Shown: positions 45,497-54,226 of the stretch, one piece after another
Layout of the letters: each line of letters starts with the position of its first letter
Numbering within the stretch: the stretch's first letter is position 1
NCBI RefSeq assembly: GCF_020905415.1
Contig: NZ_JAJJMP010000001.1
Span: forward strand, 3,421,501-3,485,500
Reading direction: 5' to 3'
DNA: 64,000 bases
Origin: Myroides oncorhynchi
GTDB taxonomy: Bacteria; Bacteroidota; Bacteroidia; Flavobacteriales; Flavobacteriaceae
The notes under the pieces: generated by a model
Database searches by the model: none
What the model saw: only the letters and a program-made list of their open reading frames with translations
Told to the model about the DNA's origin: nothing
Position numbers and translations under genes: made by a program

Positions 45497-46777
45497 ATGT
45501 TTAAAAATACTTTAGTAACCGTTTTATGTGCCTTAAGTCTGGGAACTTTTGCTCAGGATGGCAACAAGAAAACACTAATACTATCAAAGGAAAGTGCTGA
45601 AGCAATGTTCTTAGAGCAGAATTTAGACCTGATTGCTAAGAATCTCGAGATATCACAAGCTGAAGCTCAGTTACTGCAAGCTCGTTTATGGCCCAACCCT
45701 ACTTTTGAAGTTTCGGAAGTAAACTTCTGGCGAACTTCTGATATAGAAGAACAACCAAAACTAGTAGGAAACTGGGGTGAAGCACAGCAGTATGCCTTCA
45801 GAGTGGAGCAAATGATTCAAACAGGAGGTAAACGCAAAAAGACGATTGAGTTACAAAAGCTAACTATAGAAGAGAAAAGACAAGAGTTTGAAAGTATTAT
45901 TAGAGAGCTTAAACTAGAGTTGAGAAATAACCTTTCTGATATTCAAATGCTTCAAGAGCAACGTAAGATATATGAGAAACAGATAGAAAGTACTCAGAGC
46001 CTTACATTGGCATATAAAAACCAGTTACAACAAGGGAATATTAGCCAAGCCCAGTATATCAGACTAAAAGCTGCAGAACTTCAGTTTAAAAAAGAGTTGG
46101 TTAACATCAACAAAGAACTAGAAGAAGCTATCAAAGACTTTAAGAATTATATCAGTATAGGCAATAATACACAAGTAGAAATAACTGATTTGCTAATCGC
46201 TCCCAATAAGGAGGTATCTGAATTAAAATTAGAGGACTGGATTATCTCAGCACAAGAAGAAAGACCAGATGCTTTAAAAAGCAAGACGCTAGAGAAACAG
46301 TCAGTAAAGCGATTCGAAATCGAGAAAGCACAACGAGTACCTGATATTACACTAGGTGTAGACTATGACAGAGGAGGGAATATAATGCGTGATTTCGTTG
46401 GTTTTGGAATTTCCTTTGACTTGCCAATATTCGATAGAAATAAAGGAAATATCAAAGAAGCAAAAATAGACATTGAATTAGCTAAACTAGATACACAAAC
46501 CAAGCTAAATGAAATAGCTAATGATATCGTAGAGGCATTTAGAAACTATCACCACGCAGAGGCTTTATATAAAGATATTGAAAGTGATTATGAAGGGCAA
46601 TTAGATCAGTTGCTTGACGCTTATCACAGGAACTTTCAAAAGAGAAATGTTAGCTTAATCGAGTACTTAGACTTTGTAGAGGCCTATATTGAGAATAAGA
46701 CTATCCTATTAGAAACTAAGAAAGATCTAAATGATCACTTCGAGAAACTACAGTATGCTGTAGGGAAAGATTTATAA
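45497..46777 (+). CDS. Outer-membrane efflux protein, TolC/CzcC family
   Basis: 426 residues with a signal peptide (MFKNTLVTVLCALSLGTFAQ). TolC-type outer-membrane factor with two long coiled-coil repeats (about 50-240 and 260-420): NLDLIAKNLEISQAEAQLLQ and ARLWPNPTFEVS open the first; GISFDLPIFDRNKGNIKEAK opens the second. It forms the outer-membrane duct of the RND pump encoded by the next two genes. Confidence 0.93.
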   Translation: MFKNTLVTVLCALSLGTFAQDGNKKTLILSKESAEAMFLEQNLDLIAKNLEISQAEAQLLQARLWPNPTFEVSEVNFWRTSDIEEQPKLVGNWGEAQQYAFRVEQMIQTGGKRKKTIELQKLTIEEKRQEFESIIRELKLELRNNLSDIQMLQEQRKIYEKQIESTQSLTLAYKNQLQQGNISQAQYIRLKAAELQFKKELVNINKELEEAIKDFKNYISIGNNTQVEITDLLIAPNKEVSELKLEDWIISAQEERPDALKSKTLEKQSVKRFEIEKAQRVPDITLGVDYDRGGNIMRDFVGFGISFDLPIFDRNKGNIKEAKIDIELAKLDTQTKLNEIANDIVEAFRNYHHAEALYKDIESDYEGQLDQLLDAYHRNFQKRNVSLIEYLDFVEAYIENKTILLETKKDLNDHFEKLQYAVGKDL

Positions 46778-46789
46778 GATTTAAACGAA

Positions 46790-47896
46790 ATGAAAATGAC
46801 AAAATATTCTATACTTACATTAGCCTTATTCAATATAGCCTTAGTTAGCTGTAATAAGGGAAGTCAAAATACTGAAGAGACAACTCCTACTCAAGAGTGT
46901 CTTTCTGAAGCGATGAAAAACACGCTTAAGATGGAAAAAGTAACGCTTAGATCTGTAGAGCGTAGCTTAACGTTAAATGGATATATTGATTATAACCAAG
47001 ATAAGACTGTTCCTTATAACAGTTTAGTAGATGGATTAGTATCTAATACATACTTCTCATTAGGAGACTATGTTACGAAAGGTCAGTTATTAGCTGAAAT
47101 CAAAAGTACAGATACTAATGAGATATACAGCGAACTCAAATCTACTGAAGCAGAACTAAAAGTAGCCCTTAGAGAATTAGAGTCTGTAGAGTCTATGTAT
47201 AAAGATGGTATCTCTTCTCAAAAAGAATTAGTAGAGGCACAAGAAGATGTAAAAACTTTAAAGAGTAAAGTAACTGCTTCTAAAAGTAGTTTAGCCATAT
47301 TTAATAGTCATGGTGAATCTGGGGTAGTTAAAGTAGTCGCTCCACAGTCTGGATATATCGTGACAAAAAGTATTAGTACAGGTATGACTGTAAATGCAGG
47401 TGATGAACCCCTATTCACGATAGCGGATCTATCTGATGTATGGATTATGGCTAATGTATATACAACGAATATGCGCCATATACAACCTAATCAAGGTGTA
47501 CAGGTCTCTACCCTAGCTTATCCTGATGAATATTTCGCAGGAAAAGTAACTAAAGTATCACAAGTGTTTGATGCAGAAGAGCGCGTGCTTAAAGCACAAA
47601 TCTCTATGGTAAACAAGGAAATGAAATTAAAGCCAGGTATGTCTGCTGATATCATCATTCAGTTAGAAACTAATGATGGCAAATCATTAGCGATTCCTAA
47701 TACAGCAATCATCTTTGACAATAATCAGAACTATGTGGTAGTCTATAAGAATGACTGTGAACAAGAAATTAGAAAGATTACACCAGTATCTAAAAACAAT
47801 ATCTATACATATGTAGCTGATGGAGTAAAAGAAAATGAGATGGTCGTTACTACAAATGAATTACTAATCTATGAGCAATTAACTAACAAATTGTAA
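46790..47896 (+). CDS. RND efflux periplasmic adaptor, CzcB/CusB type
   Basis: 368 residues. Lipoprotein signal (MKMTKYSILTLALFNIALVSC). Membrane-fusion protein: barrel-sandwich half-motif SLGDYVTKGQLLAEIKS, an alpha-hairpin (about 110-165), the second half VVKVVAPQSGYIVTKSISTG, and a beta-barrel with LKPGMSADIIIQ. It joins the permease to the outer-membrane protein and follows the TolC gene by 12 bp. Confidence 0.93.
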   Translation: MKMTKYSILTLALFNIALVSCNKGSQNTEETTPTQECLSEAMKNTLKMEKVTLRSVERSLTLNGYIDYNQDKTVPYNSLVDGLVSNTYFSLGDYVTKGQLLAEIKSTDTNEIYSELKSTEAELKVALRELESVESMYKDGISSQKELVEAQEDVKTLKSKVTASKSSLAIFNSHGESGVVKVVAPQSGYIVTKSISTGMTVNAGDEPLFTIADLSDVWIMANVYTTNMRHIQPNQGVQVSTLAYPDEYFAGKVTKVSQVFDAEERVLKAQISMVNKEMKLKPGMSADIIIQLETNDGKSLAIPNTAIIFDNNQNYVVVYKNDCEQEIRKITPVSKNNIYTYVADGVKENEMVVTTNELLIYEQLTNKL

Positions 47897-47915
47897 GTAG
47901 TAAAAGCCTTTATTT

Positions 47916-50900
47916 ATGCAAAAGTTCGTAAAAAATATAGTTTCTTTCTCACTTAAGAATACTTTCATCGTCATTTTCGGTGTCTTGTTATTGTTATTTG
48001 GAGGAATCTATAGTTATATACATACTCCTATTGAGGCCTTCCCTGATGTGACCAATACGAGAGCTCGTATTATCACGCAATGGCCAGGTCGTAGTGCGGA
48101 GGAAGTAGAAAAGTTTATTACTCTTCCTATCTCTAAAGAAGTGAATACTATTCCTAATAAAGCAGAGGTAAGATCAATATCCTTATTTGGTCTTTCTGTA
48201 GTGACCGTATTGTTTAACGATGAAGTAGATGACTTTTTCGCTCAACAATACGCTTCTAATAGAATGGGAAATGTAAACCTACCTGAAGGAGCTGAATTTG
48301 AAATAGAACCACCTTCTGGAGCTACAGGAGAGATATTTAGATATATCGTGAAGAGTGACCTTCCTATAAAAGAAGTTACTGCTATCCAAGACTGGGTAAT
48401 CGAAAGAGAGTTACTTTCTGTACCTGGTGTAGCTGATGTAGTAAGCTTCGGTGGAGAAGAAAAGATTTACGAAATACAGATTAATCCAACAGAATTAATC
48501 AACTATGACTTATCTCCTTTAGATGTCTATGAGGCAGTAGAGAAAAGTAATATTAATGTAGGTGGTGATGTAATCCAACGTGGTGATCAGGCTTATGTCG
48601 TACGTGGTGTAGGATTATTAGATAATGCGGAGGATATAGAGAATATCTTAATCGAAGTAAAAGGAAGTACTCCTATCTTAGTCAAGCACGTAGCTAATGT
48701 AACTATCTCAGCTAAACCTCGTCTAGGACAAGTAAGCTATCAAGACGATGAAGATGTGGTACAAGGTATCGTCGTGATGCTACGTGGAGAAAATCCAAGT
48801 GCTGTCATCGAAAGTTTAAAAGCAAAAATAGATGATCTAAATGGCCGTATCTTACCTAAGAACGTTCAAATAGAAACTGTAGTAGATAGAACACATTTAG
48901 TAAATAATACAGTACACACTGTCTCTAAAAACTTAGTAGAAGGTGTGATATTAGTATCTATTATCGTCTTTATCTTCTTATATAACTGGCGTACGACGTT
49001 CATCGTAGCCTCTGTTATTCCCCTGGCATTCTTATTTGCTATTATAATGCTAAAGATACAAGGCTTACCAGCTAACCTTATTTCGATGGGTGCATTAGAC
49101 TTCGGTTTACTACTAGAAGGAACACTTGTCATCGTAGAGCACGTCTTCGTCGGATTAGAGAAGCGAGCAGAACAAGTTGGTATGGCAAGGTTTAATAGAA
49201 TGTCTAAACTAGGAACGATTAAGAAAAGTGCTACGAGTGTAGCAAGTTATATCTTCTTTGCCCTATTAATCTTAATTGTAGCTTTAATGCCTATCTTCTC
49301 TTTCCAAAAAGTAGAAGGTAAGATGTTCTCTCCCCTAGCCTTTACATTAGGATATGCCTTACTTGGTTCATTAATACTGAGTTTAACTTATGTGCCTGCG
49401 ATGTGTAAATTGCTATTGACTAAGGACATTAAAGAACGCGAGAATATGATTTCTAAGTTCTTCAAAAACAATATCTATAAGATGTTCAACTGGAGTTTTA
49501 CACATAAGAAATTAACTCTTTCTCTATTTGTAGGGTTATTAGTGATCTGTGGTGTGCGTTTTCATTATTATGGTTCAGAATTCTTACCTAAACTTAACGA
49601 AGGAGCACTTTATATCAGAGCTACACTACCGAGTAGTATTAACTTAGATGAATCAGTACGTCTATCTAAGGAAATGAAGGCGAAGATCAGAGAGTTTGAT
49701 GAGGTCAAGTTTGTCTTATCTCAGACAGGGCGCCCTAATGATGGTACAGACCCTACTGGATTCTTTAATATAGAATTTCACGCAGAGTTAAAACCAGAAA
49801 ATGAATGGAAACGTAAGATATCCAAAGACAAACTATTAGAGGAAATAAGATTACAGTTAGATAATTACCCTGGAGTAAACTTTGGATTCAGCCAACCTAT
49901 ACAGGATAACGTAGAGGAATACGTAGCAGGAGTTAAGAGTTCTCTTGTAATCAAGATATTTGGCGATGATTTATTCGAATTAGAGAAATACGCTAATCAA
50001 GTAGCCAAAAGCATTAAAGATGTAGAGGGAGTGACTGACTTAAATGTATTTAAAAACATCGGTCAACCAGAATTAAGAATAAAACTACATGATCACAAGA
50101 TGGCCAAGTATGCTGTAACTACAGCAGATGCTCAGGCAGTAATAGCAATGACTATTGGTGGTCAGGCAGCTACGACACTCTATGAAAATGAAAGAATGTT
50201 CGACGTGGTACTGCGTTTTGACAAAGGATATAGAGACTCAGCAGAGAAAATAGAAGAGATATTAATCCCTTCATTAGATGGTAAACAAGTACCACTAAAA
50301 GAAATCGCTACAATAGATTATCACACAGGACCAGCCTTTATATATAGAGAAGGTGGTAGTAGATATATCGGTATAGGATTTAGTATTGAAGGACGAGATC
50401 TTGGAAGTACAATAGCAGAAGCAAGAGCTAAAGTAGATAAAGAAGTAAAACTGCCAGCAGCTAATAAAATGGAATGGGCAGGAGAATTTGAGAGTAAAGA
50501 ACGTGCGGCTAATCAGCTAACCCTTGTTGTACCTATCTCTTTAATCCTTATCCTAGTGCTATTATACTTCAACTTTGGGAATGTAAAAGACACTGCTATT
50601 GCGGCACTTACGATTCCGTTTGCTTTTATTGGAGGATTTATGTCATTATGGATGACTGGCACGATATTTGGAATATCTGCTGGTATAGGGTTCATTATTC
50701 TTTTTGGTGTTGCTACGATAGATGGTATTGTACTAATCGGAGTAATGAGAGAAAACCTACAGCACAGAATGCCTTTAATAGACGCCATTAAAGATGGAGT
50801 GAAGAGTCGTATTAGACCAGTAGTTATGATTGCCCTTATGGGATCGATGGGACTACTACCAGCGGCACTGTCTAATGGAATGGGATCTGAGATCCAAAAG

Positions 50901-51002
50901 CCATTAGCTATTATGATTGTAGGAGGATTACTTATCTGTATGATACTTTCCTTTACTATCCTACCGCTAGTATTCTATTGGGCTTATAGAAATAAGAAGT
51001 AG
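47916..51002 (+). CDS. czcA: RND efflux permease, heavy-metal (CzcA/CusA) family
   Basis: 1028 residues, full length. Signs of the heavy-metal branch: the N-terminal PIEAFPDVTNTRARI, GRSAEEVEKFITLPI, and membrane helix 4 with ALDFGLLLEGTLVIVEH, carrying the D-x-x-x-x-x-E proton-relay pair. Two large periplasmic loops (about 35-330 and 560-850) and twelve membrane helices. Proton-driven export of divalent or monovalent metal ions; which metal cannot be read from sequence. It starts 19 bp after the adaptor gene. Confidence 0.93.
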   Translation: MQKFVKNIVSFSLKNTFIVIFGVLLLLFGGIYSYIHTPIEAFPDVTNTRARIITQWPGRSAEEVEKFITLPISKEVNTIPNKAEVRSISLFGLSVVTVLFNDEVDDFFAQQYASNRMGNVNLPEGAEFEIEPPSGATGEIFRYIVKSDLPIKEVTAIQDWVIERELLSVPGVADVVSFGGEEKIYEIQINPTELINYDLSPLDVYEAVEKSNINVGGDVIQRGDQAYVVRGVGLLDNAEDIENILIEVKGSTPILVKHVANVTISAKPRLGQVSYQDDEDVVQGIVVMLRGENPSAVIESLKAKIDDLNGRILPKNVQIETVVDRTHLVNNTVHTVSKNLVEGVILVSIIVFIFLYNWRTTFIVASVIPLAFLFAIIMLKIQGLPANLISMGALDFGLLLEGTLVIVEHVFVGLEKRAEQVGMARFNRMSKLGTIKKSATSVASYIFFALLILIVALMPIFSFQKVEGKMFSPLAFTLGYALLGSLILSLTYVPAMCKLLLTKDIKERENMISKFFKNNIYKMFNWSFTHKKLTLSLFVGLLVICGVRFHYYGSEFLPKLNEGALYIRATLPSSINLDESVRLSKEMKAKIREFDEVKFVLSQTGRPNDGTDPTGFFNIEFHAELKPENEWKRKISKDKLLEEIRLQLDNYPGVNFGFSQPIQDNVEEYVAGVKSSLVIKIFGDDLFELEKYANQVAKSIKDVEGVTDLNVFKNIGQPELRIKLHDHKMAKYAVTTADAQAVIAMTIGGQAATTLYENERMFDVVLRFDKGYRDSAEKIEEILIPSLDGKQVPLKEIATIDYHTGPAFIYREGGSRYIGIGFSIEGRDLGSTIAEARAKVDKEVKLPAANKMEWAGEFESKERAANQLTLVVPISLILILVLLYFNFGNVKDTAIAALTIPFAFIGGFMSLWMTGTIFGISAGIGFIILFGVATIDGIVLIGVMRENLQHRMPLIDAIKDGVKSRIRPVVMIALMGSMGLLPAALSNGMGSEIQKPLAIMIVGGLLICMILSFTILPLVFYWAYRNKK

Positions 51003-51025
51003 ATTTTTTCATATATTTTTTTTGG

Positions 51026-51064
51026 AGAGGCTTTGTGTTATTAAATGCAAAGCCTCTTTTTTTT
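51026..51064 (+). terminator. Terminator of the efflux operon
   Basis: AGAGGCTTTG (51026-51035) and CAAAGCCTCT (51048-51057), followed by TTTTTTT. Perfect 10-bp stem. Confidence 0.92.
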
Positions 51065-51090
51065 GCAGAAAATTTTTACACACACCACAA

Positions 51091-51924
51091 TCACCTCCTC
51101 TTCTTAAACTCTAAAGGACTCATCCCTGTATGTCTAAAAAAAAACTTCGTAAAATGGCTAGCATCTGTAAAGCCAAACTCTATCGCTATAGAGGATAAAG
51201 AATGATCTGTATGCTTTATTCTATTCTTGATAGTTTCTATTTTTAAAGCATTGATATAACTGCTAATGCTCATCTCCATTTTAGTAGAAAAGAAGTTTCT
51301 CAAGCCTGATTCTGATAATCCAAATATTGTACTCAAATGCTTTAATCCTAGTTTTTCAGGGAAGTGGATATGACCATGTATATAGTTCTGTATACGCTCT
51401 ATTTTAGAGGCTGTATAGGCATCTGAAGCCACGGTAGGTTCTGTACAATATTTATCCATAAGGATTAATACACTTCTAAGTAGATTAATATGCAACTCAG
51501 ACACTTGCTGCTTATTCTCCTCCCATTCTATGATCATCAAATCTATAATGACTATAATCTTACTAACTAATGCTAAATCATCAGTCTTAAACTTACCTGA
51601 GTTCCACTTTCGAGCTAAGCTAGTCAACAGATTATCCCAGTAGTCAGTACTACTTGTATTAATTCCATCCTTTACAGCACTAGGCAAAAACTTTATCACT
51701 CTAAACCTAGTCTGTCCCTCGATATAGAAGTGATGACTATCCTCCGGAGATAAAAATATAATAGTATCTCCTTGATAATTAGACTCCTCTTTATTTAAAT
51801 CGTGTACACCATACCCTTCACTTAAGAGCATTAACTCAAAGTGATTATGGTTATGATATGTAAAAGGCCATTGTTCTGTGCGGAAATGCCTTAAAAATAG
51901 AGGTTCAAACTGGACTAGTTTCAT
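51091..51924 (-). CDS. AraC-family transcriptional regulator
   Basis: 277 residues. Cupin-type N-terminus (YHNHNHFELMLLSEGYGVHD, then TIIFLSPEDSHHFYI) and AraC helix-turn-helix pair near the C-terminus (LSTIFGLSESGLRNFF, then LSSIAIEFGFTDASHFTK and FRHTGMSPLEFKK). It is divergent from the MFS transporter gene at 52022 (97 bp apart), a typical regulator-target layout. Confidence 0.93.
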   Translation of the reverse strand: MKLVQFEPLFLRHFRTEQWPFTYHNHNHFELMLLSEGYGVHDLNKEESNYQGDTIIFLSPEDSHHFYIEGQTRFRVIKFLPSAVKDGINTSSTDYWDNLLTSLARKWNSGKFKTDDLALVSKIIVIIDLMIIEWEENKQQVSELHINLLRSVLILMDKYCTEPTVASDAYTASKIERIQNYIHGHIHFPEKLGLKHLSTIFGLSESGLRNFFSTKMEMSISSYINALKIETIKNRIKHTDHSLSSIAIEFGFTDASHFTKFFFRHTGMSPLEFKKRR

Positions 51925-52021
51925 AGCACAAACTTAACGAATTATACTATTAATATAACACTTTATACCAAATTAACTTCTAGAACTCTTCTACTTTTGC
52001 CTACTTACAAACTCAACTTAT

Positions 52022-53188
52022 ATGTCAATCAAAAATAAAGACAAATATGCCATCCCTGTCATGGCCTTTACTGCAGGAACTATTGTCGCCAATGTCTATT
52101 ATAGTCAACCTATTCTTAAGAATATAGCAGAGACTTTAGGTGAAGCAGAAACAGCAGTCGGGAAAGTATCTATGCTAGCGCAAATAGGCTATGGTGTAGG
52201 GATGTTCTTTTTACTTCCCTTAGGTGATAAAATAAATAGAAAGCGATTAATCATCACTATTTCTATTATTCAGACTTTGATCTTACTAATTATCGCTAAT
52301 ACGAATTCACTTACTCCTCTTTTAATTCTTAGCTTCCTAACAGGAGTATGCTCTACTCCAGCGCAAATCATCTTACCGATGGCAGCGCTTCTAAATAAAG
52401 AGAATAGAGGGAAGAGTGTAGGTATTGTGTTTAGTGGTATTCTGTGTGGAATATTAGGATCTCGATTAATCAGTGGATCCTTAACAGATCTATGGGGATG
52501 GCAAAGTGTATATGCCTTCTCAGCGATAATGATTGTGATAAGCATTGTATTGATGTGGTTCTTCTTACCGAATGCACCTATCAAGTTTAAAGGAAGTTAT
52601 ATCAGTTTACTTAAATCTACTTTATGCCTTGTTAAGGAACATAAAACACTTAGACAGGCTGCTTTATTAGGATCGTTTACTTTCGGTATCTTCTGTTCAT
52701 TCTGGACAACACTTACATTCCATCTAAGTGGAAAACCATTTAATTATACACCCTCAGCTATCGGTATGTTTGCTATTGTAGCGATTGGAGGAGCCTTAGT
52801 AGCTCCTTATTTTGGGAAGTTAGCAGATAAAGGAAAGATATTTGAAAACTTGTTCCTGACTATTTCTTTAATCATCATAAGCTTAATAGCAATGTTGATT
52901 TTCCCTCATTCTATTTGGGTATTAATTATCGCTATTTTCTTATTAGACATAGGAGTTCAGGCAACTCAGATTACTAACTTTACACGCATATATGCACTTA
53001 ATGAAGAAGCTCATAGTAGATTAAATACAGTCTATATGACGGCCTATTTTATAGGAGCAGGTATAGGTACGTTCTTTGGTCTGATTAGTTGGAATATTGG
53101 CGGATGGGAAGGTTCGTTGACACAAATGCTAGTATGGAGTTTCTTAGCTATGGGAGTTGTTCTTCTATCTAAAAAAGGGAAGTTATAA
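52022..53188 (+). CDS. MFS transporter
   Basis: 388 residues, twelve membrane helices. MFS signatures: LPLGDKINRKRLII after helix 2 (the D-x-x-x-R/K-x-x motif), and the PAQIILPMAALLNKENRGKS segment. The group resembles drug/sugar efflux proteins (NYYSQPI-type start: IVANVYYSQPILKNIAETLG). The substrate is unknown. It is probably under the divergent AraC regulator. A dispersed element (copy C) begins at the base after its stop. Confidence 0.9.
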   Translation: MSIKNKDKYAIPVMAFTAGTIVANVYYSQPILKNIAETLGEAETAVGKVSMLAQIGYGVGMFFLLPLGDKINRKRLIITISIIQTLILLIIANTNSLTPLLILSFLTGVCSTPAQIILPMAALLNKENRGKSVGIVFSGILCGILGSRLISGSLTDLWGWQSVYAFSAIMIVISIVLMWFFLPNAPIKFKGSYISLLKSTLCLVKEHKTLRQAALLGSFTFGIFCSFWTTLTFHLSGKPFNYTPSAIGMFAIVAIGGALVAPYFGKLADKGKIFENLFLTISLIIISLIAMLIFPHSIWVLIIAIFLLDIGVQATQITNFTRIYALNEEAHSRLNTVYMTAYFIGAGIGTFFGLISWNIGGWEGSLTQMLVWSFLAMGVVLLSKKGKL

Positions 53189-53343
53189 TACCTTAAATCT
53201 GCAGATAACGTTTAAACGAGAAAGAATTGTATAAAACAGAGTAAAATTAGATTAAGCATACTATAGTATGGTTATAGCGCTAATGAAAGAGCTATGTAAA
53301 GTAGAATTCATTCCTAATAAATGGTAGTTTCCGATTTAAGGTA
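53189..53343 (+). repeat. Dispersed 155-bp palindromic element, copy C
   Basis: Ends TACCTTAAATC (53189-53199) and GATTTAAGGTA (53333-53343) are perfect 11-bp complements, though different in sequence from those of copy B. The interior shares GCAGATAACG, CATACTATAGTATGG, GCGCTAATGAAAGAGCTATG and AAGTAGAATTC with copies A and B. It starts directly after the MFS stop codon and ends 83 bp before the gene at 53427. Confidence 0.65.
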
Positions 53344-53426
53344 ATAGAGTTATCTACTTAGAGGTATTGCATTTAGTCTATGGTTAGTTATATTTACATA
53401 ACTATTAACTAACAAAACAAACAACA

Positions 53427-53792
53427 ATGGGACTATTTGACTTCTTAAAGAAGAAAACAACTACTGATCCTCCTCTTGAATGTAATTATGCAGATGTCTG
53501 TAATAATCAAGAGGCAGAACATTATTATAAGACAGGTCAACTGGGTAAGCTTTACCTAATAGGTCTTGCTTTTGGAGGTGATGATTCTAATGTTAACATT
53601 CTATATGCACCATTAGAAGCTGTCAACCAAAAACAATTAATAGATAAAGAATTAGAAGCCCTTCTACATCAAGGTTTACATCTTCAGTATAGAGCCTTCC
53701 CTGAATATAAAGGAGATAGCTTTATCCCTAGTAAAGTCATTATAGAAGTTGATGGTGACCAAACTTATACAAAAGAGATAGATATTTGGTAA
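53427..53792 (+). CDS. Small protein of unknown function
   Basis: 121 residues, starting MGLFDFLKKKTTTDPPLECN, a pattern seen in small cytosolic or membrane-associated flavobacterial proteins. The rest is mixed alpha/beta with LYLIGLAFGGDDSNVNILYA in the middle and a beta hairpin at the end (IIEVDGDQTYTKEIDIW). No family recognised. Confidence 0.7.
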   Translation: MGLFDFLKKKTTTDPPLECNYADVCNNQEAEHYYKTGQLGKLYLIGLAFGGDDSNVNILYAPLEAVNQKQLIDKELEALLHQGLHLQYRAFPEYKGDSFIPSKVIIEVDGDQTYTKEIDIW

Positions 53793-53848
53793 TAATAAAA
53801 CAATACCCTGGTTAGTTAAGTCTAACGAGGGTATTGTTTTATTATTCT
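53790..53848. terminator. Bidirectional terminator after the small protein
   Basis: A long stem: AAAACAATACCCT against AGGGTATTGTTTT, plus GTTAG against CTAAC around a small loop, with A-run before and T-run after. It serves the + strand gene and the - strand Crp-type remnant. Confidence 0.9.
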
Positions 53849-54226
53849 AAAGAATAATCTTACTATTGACGACCTTCAGTTCATTATGCTCTTTAAGTTT
53901 ACGGATAGTACGGATGACAGTTTCTACTCTTAAGCCTGTCATATCCGCTATCTCCTGCCTAGTTAGATCCACTGTATATTTCTCATTCGGATTAGTCGTC
54001 CATTTAGCTTTTAAATAATTAAGTAATGTCATGATTCTTTTCTCAGCATCTTGGGAAGATATCGTAGGAGCCATTACTTCTTGAAAATATAGTTTATTAG
54101 CTAAATTATGTGAGATCTTCAAAAACTCCTCATAATTCTCTTTAAGCATCAAAAGAAAAAGATCTTTAGCTAATATCAGTACCTTCGTTGGCTCTACTGC
54201 TATAGCGTTACATATATATTTTTTAT
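53847..54226 (-). pseudogene. Crp/Fnr-family regulator, 3' fragment
   Basis: C-terminal part of a Crp/Fnr regulator cut by the IS4-type element at 54227-55439. It includes the dimerisation helix region and the DNA-binding winged helix: TRQEIADMTGLRVETVIRTI and the end LKVVNSKIIL. Joining it to 55440-55662 after removing the insertion and one 9-bp duplicate restores the frame (EGSIFLNKK then YICNAIAVEP). A start at 54152 could still give a 101-residue DNA-binding fragment. Confidence 0.9.
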
